IMG/VR virus record: IMGVR_UViG_3300037189_014651
Location: 1 to 33,988 of that record
Reading direction: 5' to 3' (one strand)
DNA: 33,988 nt
Source: a virus
Positions 1 to 9,176 of this stretch are shown piece after piece. The notes under the pieces are model-generated. The model saw only the letters and a list, made by a program, of their open reading frames with translations. It did not search any database and had not been told where the DNA came from. How positions within the stretch are numbered: position 1 is the first letter of the stretch; each line of letters begins with the position of its first letter. The position numbers and the translations under genes were made by a program.

Positions 1-1136
1 ACGATGACGCGATACTGGGCCGCGCTGGGAGCCGTCACCGTCCTGACCGTCACCGTATCGGCGTCCGTCAATTCCGTGTCCGCGAGGACAACGTCATAGG
101 CCCCTGAGTTGCGCCGCACCGACACCGAGAGATCCCGCGTTCCGAGGCCGTGCGTGAGCGCAAACGACGTCGCCACGCCATTGCCGATGTCAGCCGCATA
201 GGTCGCCCCGCCGCTCCCCGCGTCGCCCTTGTCCCCGATCGCGGAGAACTCAATCGAGAACACCTCAGTGGCGATCCACGTCCCAGCGCTTGCGACATGC
301 GACACCGTTACCTTGCGATAACCGCTCGCCGCAAACGGCGCCGCCGTGATGCGGTAGACCGCGTAATTGCCGGGCGTCAGCTGCGAGCGCAGCACCAAAA
401 AGCCCTTGCTGGCCGATGAGGACGAGCCCCAAGCGTCAACGAACGCCGAAACGTCCACGCTCCCGAACGCCGACAAATTGTCGAGGAAGATCTGCGTCAC
501 CGCAGACAGCGTCGCATTGTTGAGCCGGAAGGCCCCTGCCCCCGGATCACCGTCCGCCGTAGACGTCGCAAACGCCCAGGTGATCGCTGACGCCGGCCCC
601 GTGTCGCCGCGCGCGCCTTGCACGACGAGATAGCGGATATGCACGACCACGCCAGACTCTGGGGCCGCGGTCAGCGTAACGGTGGTGTTGACGCCGTCGC
701 TGGAGATCGAATAGGCGCCTGAAATCGGCTGATAGACGCCGTTGACGAACACCTGCAGCTGACCGGCCGAAGTCGCCGCGACGTTTGCCATCACGAAGGC
801 GGTCTGCGACCCGTTGCCGGTGAAGACTTGTTCGACGATCGAGAGCGAGACGCTCGTATCGGCCAAATTGACCGGGTCGACCGTCTTGATGATCGAACTA
901 TCCGCCCGCTGAAACTGCACCTTGTACTGGACCGTCGTGTCGAGCCAGATGTCGGGCCAGCGGCCGGCGCTGTCGGCGGTCACGACCGATCCCAACGAGA
1001 CCGCAAGCGTCGGGCCTGAATAGACCGCGCGCGGCGTCGTCGTTCCGGTCAAAAAGAACGCAAGCTTCGCGCCCGAGATCGACGCCCCCGCGTCGTCAAG
1101 CGCGGGCAAAAGTGCAGCGGGGAACAAAGCCGGCAT
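1..1136 (-). CDS. Phage tail/head fibre protein, 3' end cut by window edge
   Basis: The reading frame is open from an ATG at 1136 to the left edge of the window, about 378 residues without a stop. The N-terminal part is beta-rich with repeated hydrophobic/Thr alternation. A collagen-like GARGDTG lies in the middle, followed by a W-rich stretch with DGDPGAG, then a second Gly-rich linker GDKGDAGSGG. The tail has a small beta domain with TSFALTHGLGTRD, a C-terminal module frequent in phage fibres that usually ends in an ...QYRVVVIG-type tail; here QYRVIV is reached at base 1, so only a few residues are probably missing. It sits last in the virion operon, after the gp10-like hub, fitting a host-contacting fibre attached to the tail hub. 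The receptor cannot be read from the sequence. Confidence 0.75.
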   Translation of the reverse strand, partial: MPALFPAALLPALDDAGASISGAKLAFFLTGTTTPRAVYSGPTLAVSLGSVVTADSAGRWPDIWLDTTVQYKVQFQRADSSIIKTVDPVNLADTSVSLSIVEQVFTGNGSQTAFVMANVAATSAGQLQVFVNGVYQPISGAYSISSDGVNTTVTLTAAPESGVVVHIRYLVVQGARGDTGPASAITWAFATSTADGDPGAGAFRLNNATLSAVTQIFLDNLSAFGSVDVSAFVDAWGSSSSASKGFLVLRSQLTPGNYAVYRITAAPFAASGYRKVTVSHVASAGTWIATEVFSIEFSAIGDKGDAGSGGATYAADIGNGVATSFALTHGLGTRDLSVSVRRNSGAYDVVLADTELTDADTVTVRTVTAPSAAQYRVI

Positions 1137-1171
1137 AGGCCGTTTGCATCACAACCGCTGGAAGACGGTCT

Positions 1172-1468
1172 TCACGAAATGACGGTTCTGTCGGAGCAAC
1201 GGCGCCAGTCGACCCCATCGGAGAACGCGGGTTCCGCGCCGCCGGTCGCGTCGGAGACGAAGATGAGGCCTGGCCCGTTCGCCGCTGGCGGCAGCTTGGC
1301 CTTCAGGTACGACGGCAAGCGCATCATCTCAAACATCACCCCGCCGGTGCGATCGACAACCGCGTTGACGGTCTCGGCCGCCGCAAAGCCGTCAATGTCG
1401 GTCAGCGTGCCGTCGTCTTTCACGATTGGCCGGTCGGTGCGGACGTAATGGCCGGGTTTGGTTTTCAT
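1172..1468 (-). CDS. Small fibre-associated virion protein (98 aa)
   Basis: The ATG at 1468 is preceded by GAGGG and overlaps the stop of the upstream gp10-like gene, which favours it over the longer frame starting at 1576 inside that gene. The protein begins MKTKPGHYVR. Its C-terminal third contains GGAEPAFSDGVDWRR and ends SDRTVIS. This matches a short beta module with the pattern PAFSDGTNWRR, found at the ends of phage head-fibre and tail-knob proteins. It lies directly between the tail hub gene and the fibre gene, so a structural or adaptor role at the tail tip is likely. The exact partner is inferred from position only. Confidence 0.65.
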   Translation of the reverse strand: MKTKPGHYVRTDRPIVKDDGTLTDIDGFAAAETVNAVVDRTGGVMFEMMRLPSYLKAKLPPAANGPGLIFVSDATGGAEPAFSDGVDWRRCSDRTVIS

Positions 1469-2889
1469 CGAACGCCCTCGTTGAGCCAAAGCCCCTGCAC
1501 GGCGAAGCGCACCGGATCGGAGATCTGGATGCGGAAAAGCGCGCCATGCACGCGCGTGAACGCCCCGAACTGCCAATCGCCTGGCCGCGCGTCAGCTTGG
1601 CCCACCGCCGGCAGCGGCACGACGCGCACGTCGCCCCAATCGTCCGACCAAGTCTGCCCGCCGTCGCGCGAATAGGTGATCATGCACGAAGGCTCGAGCC
1701 CCTGCCCCGAGAGCGGCTGGTCGATCACGCGGATGTCGAGCGCGACCGAATAAATCGTCATGTCCTCGGCGATCTCGGCCCGCACCGTCATGGTGCGAAT
1801 GATCGGATCGCCGTCGTCGTCGAAGACGTCGCGCGACCATTGCCAGAGGTAGGGGCTCTCCGGGCTTGCGCAGACCGTCGCGTCGTAGGCGCGCGCCGTG
1901 TAGCCGACGTCATAGGTCGTCGCGTACCCATAGCGCGCGCGCTGATGGACAAGGCCCGTCGAGCGGTCGAGGACGTAGGTGCGCGGCAGGCCGACCGCGC
2001 GCACGCCGTAGAACGAAACCGGGCCTTCCTGATAGCCCCAGCCGAGCGCGGCGCTGCGCGTGAGCAGCGAGAGCCTGTTGAACTCATCGGAGAACGCCCG
2101 GCATTCGATCGTCGTCGGCGCGCCGCCTGCGATCGAGGCCATTTCGCCGCGGTCGTTGACGAACGAAAGCCCGCCGTCGAGTTCGGTGATCACATTCCCG
2201 CCGATCGAACCCATGTTGACGATGCCCGCCATCGGCGAAAACGCCTCGTCCTCGGCCCCGCCCGTGGCGCGCCAGCGCGCGATCGAGCGCGAGCCGAAGG
2301 CGATCGCGTCCCCGCTGTCTTGGCCGAGGCCCACGATCGGGTCCGGCAGGTCGATCGCCTGCGCGCTGCCGAGGGGATCCCAATCGTTGTAGAGGCCGGC
2401 TTTGCTCCAGCCAAACTCATCCCCCGCCACGACCGACGCGAGGATCCGGTAGCCCGCCGTCGTTATGGCGCTCGGCGGGCTTGGCGCATCGCCGTCGGTC
2501 ACCGACGCGAACGTCGGATCGGATCGGTAGTAGATCGTCCCGCCGGCGAGCGCGATCAGCGCGGCGCGGAAGTCCGCAAACCGCATCGGGTCGGCGCCGG
2601 CGATCGCGCCGATCGAGGTCGAGGCCCAGGCGCTCGAGACGGTGACGAGCTCGGACCCGGCCGCGGCGAAGAGCGCCCCGCCCTGCACGCCGGGCTTGGC
2701 GTAAAGCCCTCGGCAAAAGCCGGGGAGCTCGGCGAGCCGCCGGCGTCCTGGCGTCGGGACAACCACATAACTTGAGCGGCCCCTGGCCCCGTCGGCGTTG
2801 GGTTCGACCATCGCGTTGATGAGATCGAGCGGCACAAGCGCCAGGCGCGAGCGGTTGGAGGATTGCGGGGCGACGGCGTGGTAGCTCAC
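1465..2889 (-). CDS. P22 gp10-like packaged DNA stabilization / tail hub protein
   Basis: A 474-residue protein, close to the size of P22 gp10. It is beta-strand rich with a BNR-like ITYSRDGGQTWSDDWG near residue 420 and many short Trp/Tyr blades, consistent with a beta-propeller hub. In P22, gp10 closes the portal-gp4 channel after packaging and carries the needle and spikes. The start is GTG (2889), forming a GTGA overlap with the stop of the previous gene. Its neighbours are putative ejection proteins upstream and fibre genes downstream. In P22, gp10 instead follows gp4 directly, so gene order is rearranged here. Assignment is from motif style, length and context. Confidence 0.75.
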   Translation of the reverse strand: MSYHAVAPQSSNRSRLALVPLDLINAMVEPNADGARGRSSYVVVPTPGRRRLAELPGFCRGLYAKPGVQGGALFAAAGSELVTVSSAWASTSIGAIAGADPMRFADFRAALIALAGGTIYYRSDPTFASVTDGDAPSPPSAITTAGYRILASVVAGDEFGWSKAGLYNDWDPLGSAQAIDLPDPIVGLGQDSGDAIAFGSRSIARWRATGGAEDEAFSPMAGIVNMGSIGGNVITELDGGLSFVNDRGEMASIAGGAPTTIECRAFSDEFNRLSLLTRSAALGWGYQEGPVSFYGVRAVGLPRTYVLDRSTGLVHQRARYGYATTYDVGYTARAYDATVCASPESPYLWQWSRDVFDDDGDPIIRTMTVRAEIAEDMTIYSVALDIRVIDQPLSGQGLEPSCMITYSRDGGQTWSDDWGDVRVVPLPAVGQADARPGDWQFGAFTRVHGALFRIQISDPVRFAVQGLWLNEGVR

Positions 2890-5588
2890 TGCGAGGGGCC
2901 CTCGTTCAGCTGCTGCTTGCCGTAGGCCGTGCCCGCAGCGCCGCTGATCCCAGGCAGGACAGGCGGTCGTCCGCTTGCCGCCATTGCTTCAAACAGCGCT
3001 TGGGAGAGCGAATAGGACGGGCGCGGCGCGGGCTGCACGCCCATGATTTCGGTTTGCACCCTAGCCGTGTTTCCGAGATCTTCGGCAAAATTGATCGCCG
3101 TAGAGGCGACCGGCACCTGCTTCAGGTTCGCAACAATCGCAGAAAGCGTTGCACCCATGCGTTCCATTGCAATCTGGGCGACGCGCCCCGAGCGTGACGG
3201 CTGTGTGGCGCTCTTGGCCGGCGGCACAAGGTGCGAAAGAACCAACCGCATCTGCTGTAGCCGAGCGATTTCTTCGGGCGAAAACAGCACGGCGAGCGCC
3301 TCGCGGTTGTTCTTGAGCATCGCGGAGACGGTGTTGTATGCGCTCAAATAGCGCTGCTGCTGTCCGGTCTCAGCCGCCCTTTCAAGGCCGTCAGTCATTC
3401 GGCGCAGTGCAGCTGCGCGAAGGCCTTGCCACTCGGGAGACGTCGGCCCCAAAACTTCGCGCATCGTTTCCAGCGCCTGCACTGCCTCGCCGCCAATGCG
3501 CGCGCCTTGATCGCCGCCGCCGAAAAGCGATTCAACGACTTGCTTGTCCGTCATAGGCGCCTCGGGATGCAACATCCCGCGGATGATTCGGTTGTCGCGG
3601 AAGTTTGTGTGAAGGCGCTCCGAAATGCCGAGAGCGTTTTCGAGGACATCGGCCGTCGTTTCGGCCCCACGCGCACGAAGATCGTTCCGAAGCCACGATC
3701 GGACCTCCGATCCCATCATGGCGAGAAATCCGCGGTCGGTGTCAGTTTTCGCCAGATCATAGGCATCGTCGATGCTGCGCTTCAAGTTGATCATTCGTTG
3801 CACGTCGTTGACCGGCAATTGATTTCGATCCAACGACGCCATGATGCGGAACCGATTGAGAATGTTTTCGGTCTGGCTCAGGCGATCGTTTCTCCCCGGC
3901 ATCCACATTGGACGCTCCGAAGGAGCCCCGGTGACAGGATCAATGGGACGCACCATTTCTCCCTCCGCAACGAGCGTTTTCTCGACGCGATCCAGCACGG
4001 TTTGCACCCCTCCAGGCGATCCCCCAGGCGTGACGTCGTAAGATTGTCCGCGCCCCGAGGCTTGCCGAAATTGCGACCAGGCCGGGCGCTCTGCCTCTTT
4101 CGTTGCCTGTTGCGCCGCGCCCATTGCGGCGCGGGCGGCGCCGACGGCGGACGGCGGGTCGAGGATCGTCTGCGCGCCGCCCGGTATGACGAAATCCACC
4201 ATCAGCGGAGCGGAGAGCGCCTGTTTTTTCATGAATGCTTCAGCGGCACGCTGCGCCACAGGGCCGTAGGTGCCGACGGCGGCGTCATGCAACCACGTTA
4301 GACCGACTTGGTCGCCCGTGGCTTGGCTCTTGGACAATTTGATGCCGAATGTCTCAGCGATACGCGAAATCTCGTCCGGCGAGGCTTTGTCGATTTCATC
4401 CGCAATTTGCGCTGCGGCCTGCACCTCAGTGCGCGCGACATGCTGCTCAAGCGCGTCGCCAATGAGACCCGCCGCCTGCCCTTGAGCGCGCGCCGCATCG
4501 GACGCCTGCTGACGCGCTGATGCGTCAATCGCGGCCTTCAGGGACTGGAACCCATCGGTGAGGCCGTCGAGCATTTGCTGCCGCTCGGCTGCACGTTGCG
4601 CCCCGCCAGGGAGGAGATCATCAACGAAGCGTCCGGCCGCGCGCGCAGCGCCCGGCGCCGCCTTGAAACCCGCCCCAATGGCCGTGCCAACTCCCTCAAA
4701 GCCAGCGCCATACGCCGCCGCTGCCGCCACATCGCCCGCCTCGACGCCCTGCGCTCCGAGCGGGATCGTCGCCGCCTGCCCGCCGGCCGTGATCGCCGCA
4801 GCGTTTGCGCCCGCTCGCAGCATCTTGCCGCCGACGCGCTTCGCGACGTCCCCAAACGTCCGCTTCGCGACTTCGCCGGCGGCGCCCGCCGCCTCCCCTG
4901 CTGCGCCTGCGGCCTTCTTCGCCGCCGGATTGAGAAACGGCACGAATTCCGCCGCCGTGGAGAACTTCACGATTTCCCCAACGGCATCCTGCGCGTGCCC
5001 CGCGGTCACACCGGGCTTGTTGAGGAACGTCCAGGGCTGGTCGTTGCGGTAGCGCACGAGCACATTGCCGTAGCTGTCGCGCATGAATTCCGACGTCGGG
5101 ACGTTCTTGGCGATGATCTGCGCGCGTTGCATTTCGTTGGTGTTGGCGAAGGCCCCGGCGCCCACCGAAAAGGCCTTCTGCGTGGCCCCGAGCCAGTTGC
5201 GCGTACCTTGCGGCAACGTGTTGACCATTGCCGCAGCGGCATCTCCGACCACCGGCACGACGGCCTCAAACCGCTGATCCTTCTCCTCGGGAATGCTCGC
5301 GTAGCCGAACTCGCCCAAATTCGGATCGTCGGCCTTGCCTTGCGCCGAGAAGAACGACGAGATCCCTTGCGCAAGGTTGCGAGGCTTCGCGGGCTCGCGG
5401 ATGTTGTCCTGCAGACGAGGAACCGTCTTCGAAGGCGCCGTGGGCATCGGGTCGCCGCGCATTTTCGCAGCGAACTCCTCCAAGTCCATGTCGGCGTAAA
5501 ATTTTCGATGCAGAGCGCGCGTCAGTTCGTCATCCGACATGTCGTCGTATTCGGGATTCTGCTCGCGGAACTCTTTCAGCTTTGCCAC
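2886..5588 (-). CDS. Putative internal virion / DNA ejection protein (900 aa)
   Basis: The start is GTG at 5588 after a GAGG site. The N-terminal 45 residues (FREQNPEYDDMSDDELTRAL, then FYADMDLEEF) form a small helical module that recurs at the start of ejection and internal virion proteins in many podoviruses. Residues about 200-330 are very Ala/Gly rich with long non-charged stretches (AGAAGEAAGAAGE, ITAGGQAATIPLGA, AYGAGFEGVGTAIGAGF), consistent with membrane-active helices. The rest is largely alpha-helical. Being near the end of a run of four such genes between the giant protein and the gp10-like hub, it is the best candidate for the P22 gp16 position. No enzymatic motif was seen. Confidence 0.65.
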   Translation of the reverse strand: MAKLKEFREQNPEYDDMSDDELTRALHRKFYADMDLEEFAAKMRGDPMPTAPSKTVPRLQDNIREPAKPRNLAQGISSFFSAQGKADDPNLGEFGYASIPEEKDQRFEAVVPVVGDAAAAMVNTLPQGTRNWLGATQKAFSVGAGAFANTNEMQRAQIIAKNVPTSEFMRDSYGNVLVRYRNDQPWTFLNKPGVTAGHAQDAVGEIVKFSTAAEFVPFLNPAAKKAAGAAGEAAGAAGEVAKRTFGDVAKRVGGKMLRAGANAAAITAGGQAATIPLGAQGVEAGDVAAAAAYGAGFEGVGTAIGAGFKAAPGAARAAGRFVDDLLPGGAQRAAERQQMLDGLTDGFQSLKAAIDASARQQASDAARAQGQAAGLIGDALEQHVARTEVQAAAQIADEIDKASPDEISRIAETFGIKLSKSQATGDQVGLTWLHDAAVGTYGPVAQRAAEAFMKKQALSAPLMVDFVIPGGAQTILDPPSAVGAARAAMGAAQQATKEAERPAWSQFRQASGRGQSYDVTPGGSPGGVQTVLDRVEKTLVAEGEMVRPIDPVTGAPSERPMWMPGRNDRLSQTENILNRFRIMASLDRNQLPVNDVQRMINLKRSIDDAYDLAKTDTDRGFLAMMGSEVRSWLRNDLRARGAETTADVLENALGISERLHTNFRDNRIIRGMLHPEAPMTDKQVVESLFGGGDQGARIGGEAVQALETMREVLGPTSPEWQGLRAAALRRMTDGLERAAETGQQQRYLSAYNTVSAMLKNNREALAVLFSPEEIARLQQMRLVLSHLVPPAKSATQPSRSGRVAQIAMERMGATLSAIVANLKQVPVASTAINFAEDLGNTARVQTEIMGVQPAPRPSYSLSQALFEAMAASGRPPVLPGISGAAGTAYGKQQLNEGPSQ

Positions 5589-5603
5589 GGAGAGGCCTCG
5601 CCT

Positions 5604-7091
5604 TTATCGGATGCCGAAGGGGTCGGGTTTGGCGCCGGGAGCGCCCGGCGCGCCAGGGGCTGGAGCAGCCACTCCGGCTCCCATGACGACGCCGCGCTTC
5701 TGCAGGGCCTCGAGCGCGAGCGGCTTGAGCGGGATGTCTGGGATCCCCTCCTCTGGGAAGGGCACGGTGGCGCCGAGCATCACGGCCGCCACGTTGACGA
5801 TCTGGCGGCGGCGGCGCGCCTTGTCCTTGAGCAGAACCGGGCTGTCGCCCAGGCTCGGCAGCTGAGCGAGCACGAAACGCTCGCCTTCGCTTTCGGTCAC
5901 GGCCGCGCCGGAGAACACGGGCAGCATCGACTGCTCGAACGTCTTGGACGCAGAGACATACTGCTTGTAGCCGTCTGACCCCGACACTTTGGCGAGGCTT
6001 TTCCCGACGACCGGGATGCCGCTCGCTAGAACCGGCCCTGCGGACTGCCCCAACGGCGTGTTGAAGGGGCCACGACCGCCAGCGGTCTGCTTCTCCAGCG
6101 TCTCCATTTTCTGGACTGCATCAACGCTTGGCATGAAGCCGAGCATGATGCGCGCACGCTGGTCCGCCGGCGCCTCAGGGTTAGGCGCGGCGGCGACGAA
6201 TGTCTTGCCGATGCGCGGCTGGCCCCTTGCGTCGCGGTAGATTTCAACGACGCTGCCGTCGGGGAGCTCGTAGGCTGTCGGGCCATACGCAGGCCGCGGC
6301 TTCGGTCCCGCTTGAGGCTCGGCGCCGGGCGCTGCTGGCGCGCCTGGGAACGCTGCGCTGCTTGGCGCGAGCGCCCCACGCGGCACATAGTACCCCTCCG
6401 CATCGCTGCGCTTGTTCGGGTCGTTGCCCTTCTTCTCGGACCCCACGATCGTCCGCGTGTCCGGATCCAGAAAGGCAATGCGGTCGCCGAGATCGACCTG
6501 CATCAGCTGTTTCTTCTCTGCCTTCGGCAGTTGCACGCCCAGCTTCGCCAGCCGCGCCTCAAACTCGCTCCCGAAGGCCCGCGCCATCTCTGGCGAGAGG
6601 TCGTCGGGCCACTCGTCGACGGCGGCCGGGTCAAAGCCCATCGGCTTAGCGTGGCCCTTCACTTGGCTGCGGAACGCCGCCCAGAGCGCCATGCGTTGGG
6701 CCGGATCCTGCGCCGCCGCCGCGCGCTGCAGCGTGCCGTAGAGCGAAACGGTGGCGTCTTTCTCGCGCTTTGTTTTGTCGTCGTCGCGCAGCTTGGCGCC
6801 GGTCGCTGCGAGGTTGGCGTCCCCGAACTCACGCCCCGCGGCGATCACGTCGTCGTAGTTTCCGTCGCCGATGGCGCCCGCAACGCGCTGGCCCATCTGC
6901 GCCTTGCGGTAGCCCTGCGCGATGTCTGAGTTCGGATCGACCCGCGCGGCGAAATCGAAGGCGGTCGAGTAATCGCCCTTGCGCGCCGCCGCGCCCGCCT
7001 GCTCATGCAGGCCTTCGTTCCAGCCGCGCTTGATCTCGGCGCCCAAATCGGGCTGACGAGCGGCCCAGGCGGTGTAGTCATATTGCGCCAC
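5604..7091 (-). CDS. Putative internal virion / DNA ejection protein (495 aa)
   Basis: The start is GTG at 7091 with a strong AGGAGG upstream. The protein opens MAQYDYTAWAARQPDLGAEI. It has a helical N-terminal half, a Pro/Ala linker around residues 245-285, and a C-terminal region with SGAAVTESEGERFVLAQLPS followed by a basic KARRRRQ. That last pattern is common in phage DNA-transfer proteins. The last 30 residues are an Ala-Pro-Gly tail. It lies between two other putative ejection genes, separated by 27 and 15 bases, so it is probably co-translated with them and packaged in the head. Function is inferred from the C-terminal module and position. Confidence 0.65.
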   Translation of the reverse strand: MAQYDYTAWAARQPDLGAEIKRGWNEGLHEQAGAAARKGDYSTAFDFAARVDPNSDIAQGYRKAQMGQRVAGAIGDGNYDDVIAAGREFGDANLAATGAKLRDDDKTKREKDATVSLYGTLQRAAAAQDPAQRMALWAAFRSQVKGHAKPMGFDPAAVDEWPDDLSPEMARAFGSEFEARLAKLGVQLPKAEKKQLMQVDLGDRIAFLDPDTRTIVGSEKKGNDPNKRSDAEGYYVPRGALAPSSAAFPGAPAAPGAEPQAGPKPRPAYGPTAYELPDGSVVEIYRDARGQPRIGKTFVAAAPNPEAPADQRARIMLGFMPSVDAVQKMETLEKQTAGGRGPFNTPLGQSAGPVLASGIPVVGKSLAKVSGSDGYKQYVSASKTFEQSMLPVFSGAAVTESEGERFVLAQLPSLGDSPVLLKDKARRRRQIVNVAAVMLGATVPFPEEGIPDIPLKPLALEALQKRGVVMGAGVAAPAPGAPGAPGAKPDPFGIR

Positions 7092-7118
7092 GAGGGCCTC
7101 CTGTCGGACGCGTTGCCG

Positions 7119-8555
7119 TTAAAAGCTGTAGAAGGTCTCGCTCGCGTTGCGGATCGGGTTGAGCGAATAGCCGCCGCCCGATCCCGATCCCGAGCCCCAC
7201 TTGACCTTCGACGCCGCGTTGCCGAGCGCAGCGCCGACCCTACCGTAGGCCGTGCTCCACACAGACCCCTGCCCCAAAGCCGCGTTGCTGTTCGCGTCGC
7301 CGCTGGCGCCGTAATTGTTGCGCAGCACGGTCGAATAGTCGTTGCTCGCATTGACCTGATTGGAAACCGCATCAAGCCCCGTGCGAACCTTCGACCCCTG
7401 GTAATCAAGCCAGCCGTCGGTCGTATCCTTCGCGGAATCTGCGAGGTTGCCGGCGATCTGCGAGCGGGCGGCGTAGAACCGCGCCCAGGCGTCGGAATTC
7501 GCGCCGCTGTAATCGTCGAACGCCGCCCCGTAGCCCTTGGTGAGATCGCGATCGGCGCCGGTCACGTCCTCGTAGGCGCCCTGGTTGAGCCGGCCAAGGC
7601 GCGTGCTCATGTCGCCGTAATTGGTCCGGAAGTCGCCGTACTTGCCCGCGGTCGCGCCGTCGACGGCGCCGAGATACTCTTCGGTCGCGTTGTCCGTCGC
7701 CCGGAAATACGGGTCAAAGGCCCCGTACTGGTTTTGCAGGCGCCGGATCTGCTGGTTGCGCGCGAAGTCGCCGGCGATCGTCGCGAACGAGCGATCGGTG
7801 ACGCCGCGGCGGCCGTTGACGCCGTAGAGCGAGGCCGCGCGGTCGCGGGCGATGTCGGCCTGCCGTTGCGCATCAGCCGTCTCGAGCGCGTCGGTTTCGC
7901 TGATGAGGCCAAGCCGCTTTGCGAGCGCGAGCTCAGTGTCCGTCATGCGCGCGACGCGCCCGGCGGTCGCATTGCGCATGACTTCGTCGTAGCGCTGACC
8001 AGAGAGTGCATCAAGATAGGTGCGATCCGCCGTCGCGCGGCCCTGTTCGGCGCCGTAGAAATCCTGGGCCCGCCCGATCGCTTGACGAAAGCCCGCGCCG
8101 GCCAGCGCCGTGCGGCCCCCGAAAAGATCGCGCGCCTGGCCCAGCCGCGCGCTGGTCGCCTCGTCGTTGATGCCGAGTTGATCGTCCGCGGCGGCCTGGG
8201 CGATCTGCATGAAGGGATTGGTCGCGATTTGCTGGACGATGCCGTCGCGCGGCGAGCCCGCGTCGGCAGACGCTCCCTGGACGCCCTGCGCGCGCTCCTG
8301 CTCGTCGGCCCATTTGATGAATTGCAGCGGGTTGCCGTCGAAGGGATGGGTCTCCCACGGACGGCCCTCGGTGGCGTCGGCCCATTGTTGCTGCAGGTCT
8401 GGGCGGGTGTTGTAAATTTGCTGCAGGCGCGCGACCTCGCCCATGTCGGTCACGTCGTCGTAGCCGTTGTAGGCTGGCGCGGCCGGCGCGGCGAACGCGG
8501 CGCTGTAATCGCCAGCGCCGTCGTCGATCAAATTGCCGTCGAGGTCGTAATACAT
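7119..8555 (-). CDS. Putative internal virion / DNA ejection protein (478 aa)
   Basis: The ATG at 8555 follows GAGGTAGGCCC, where the Shine-Dalgarno lies inside the end of the upstream gene. The sequence is predominantly helical, with repeated Gln/Ala/Tyr-rich patterns and no enzymatic motif. The C-terminus is a Gly/Ser hinge (GSGSGSGGG) followed by a short aromatic tail ending FYSF. Many Asp-Tyr/Asn-Tyr pairs occur between residues 260 and 430. Its location between the short gp7-like gene and two further putative ejection genes supports a role as a virion-internal protein expelled with DNA. It is not recognisable as a specific P22 protein. Confidence 0.6.
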   Translation of the reverse strand: MYYDLDGNLIDDGAGDYSAAFAAPAAPAYNGYDDVTDMGEVARLQQIYNTRPDLQQQWADATEGRPWETHPFDGNPLQFIKWADEQERAQGVQGASADAGSPRDGIVQQIATNPFMQIAQAAADDQLGINDEATSARLGQARDLFGGRTALAGAGFRQAIGRAQDFYGAEQGRATADRTYLDALSGQRYDEVMRNATAGRVARMTDTELALAKRLGLISETDALETADAQRQADIARDRAASLYGVNGRRGVTDRSFATIAGDFARNQQIRRLQNQYGAFDPYFRATDNATEEYLGAVDGATAGKYGDFRTNYGDMSTRLGRLNQGAYEDVTGADRDLTKGYGAAFDDYSGANSDAWARFYAARSQIAGNLADSAKDTTDGWLDYQGSKVRTGLDAVSNQVNASNDYSTVLRNNYGASGDANSNAALGQGSVWSTAYGRVGAALGNAASKVKWGSGSGSGGGYSLNPIRNASETFYSF

Positions 8556-8559
8556 GGGC

Positions 8560-9093
8560 CTACCTCATCGCGCTCAGATAATCGCGCGCGCCATAGCCGC
8601 CGCCGGGCATCGCGCCTGTCATGCCGGGGGATGCTGGCGGGCTGCGCGGCGGCGCGGCGGGAGCCGCGCGATTGGTCGGAGCTCCGCGGCGCATCGCGGC
8701 CTCATCCACGAACACGCCCTTCTGCGCATTGAAAACGGCGCGCACGCCGTTCTTCATGATCTTTACGGTCCCGTCAGGGATCGACGCGCCTTGCGCAGAG
8801 GGCCGCGCCCCTGCCCGCGCCGCCGGCGCGCTCGACCACATCGCCGCACCGCCGCGCGCGGGCGTCGAGCCCTCCCAGAACGCATCGAGGTAGGAGCGCG
8901 CGCGGTTGCCGCTCTCGACGTACGGAGCGAAGGCGCTCTGCGCGTAATCGCGCGCCTGCAGCGCTGCGGCGTTGGACTGCTCGATCGCCTGTTGTTGGGC
9001 GGCGTTGGACCGATCGATCGCTTTCGACTGCTTGCTGGCGCCGAACAGCGCAGAGCCTGCGCTAATGGCCGCGCCGATAATCGCTCCGAGCAT
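8560..9093 (-). CDS. Short internal virion protein, P22 gp7/gp14-like position (177 aa)
   Basis: The ATG at 9093 follows AAGGAG at good spacing. The N-terminus MLGAIIGAAISAGSALFGAS is an uncharged small-residue helix followed by SKQSKAI and a Gln/Ala coiled-coil-like segment. This layout is typical of short podovirus internal virion proteins, which open with a Gly/Ala hydrophobic segment ending in SKQ. The C-terminal third is Pro/Ala/Gly-rich and probably flexible. It is first of four consecutive putative ejection genes, and a LexA-like box and a small inverted repeat lie upstream of it. Function is inferred from the N-terminal pattern and order. Confidence 0.6.
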   Translation of the reverse strand: MLGAIIGAAISAGSALFGASKQSKAIDRSNAAQQQAIEQSNAAALQARDYAQSAFAPYVESGNRARSYLDAFWEGSTPARGGAAMWSSAPAARAGARPSAQGASIPDGTVKIMKNGVRAVFNAQKGVFVDEAAMRRGAPTNRAAPAAPPRSPPASPGMTGAMPGGGYGARDYLSAMR

Positions 9094-9132
9094 GCGCGCA
9101 CTCCTTCATTTCGCACCCTGCCGCCAGCGCCG

Positions 9133-9147
9133 GAACCACGCTGGAAC
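9133..9147. promoter_or_regulatory. Candidate LexA (SOS) box, GTTC-N7-GTTC
   Basis: The plus strand reads GAACCACGCTGGAAC, i.e. GTTCCAGCGTGGTTC on the minus strand. It fits GTTC-N7-GTTC, the LexA operator of alphaproteobacteria. It lies 29 bases before the plus-strand ATG at 9177 and 39 bases before the minus-strand ATG at 9093, in a divergent intergenic position. A 6-bp inverted repeat (CCAGCG/CGCTGG, 9124-9144) overlaps it. No good -10 element was found beside it, so the assignment rests on the operator pattern, the intergenic position and its similarity to the second copy at 17980-17994. Confidence 0.45.
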
Positions 9148-9176
9148 GCAAAGCGCGGGCGTGGTAGGCTCGCGCC

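Noticed and set aside
1098-1148. 17-codon frame from an ATG at 1148 upstream of the fibre gene
   Set aside because: Too short, no Shine-Dalgarno, and closes inside the fibre gene.
1426-2775. Long plus-strand frame opposite the gp10-like gene (449 codons)
   Set aside because: Arg/Asp/Ala-rich product without domains; a shadow produced by GC-rich codons of the minus-strand gene. The plus frames at 4575-5978, 7005-8732 and 9923-11011 are the same case.
9133-9160. Sigma-54-like reading of TGGAACGCAAAGCGC
   Set aside because: Only partial match to TGGCAC-N5-TTGC; the GC dinucleotide and spacing of the -12 element do not fit.
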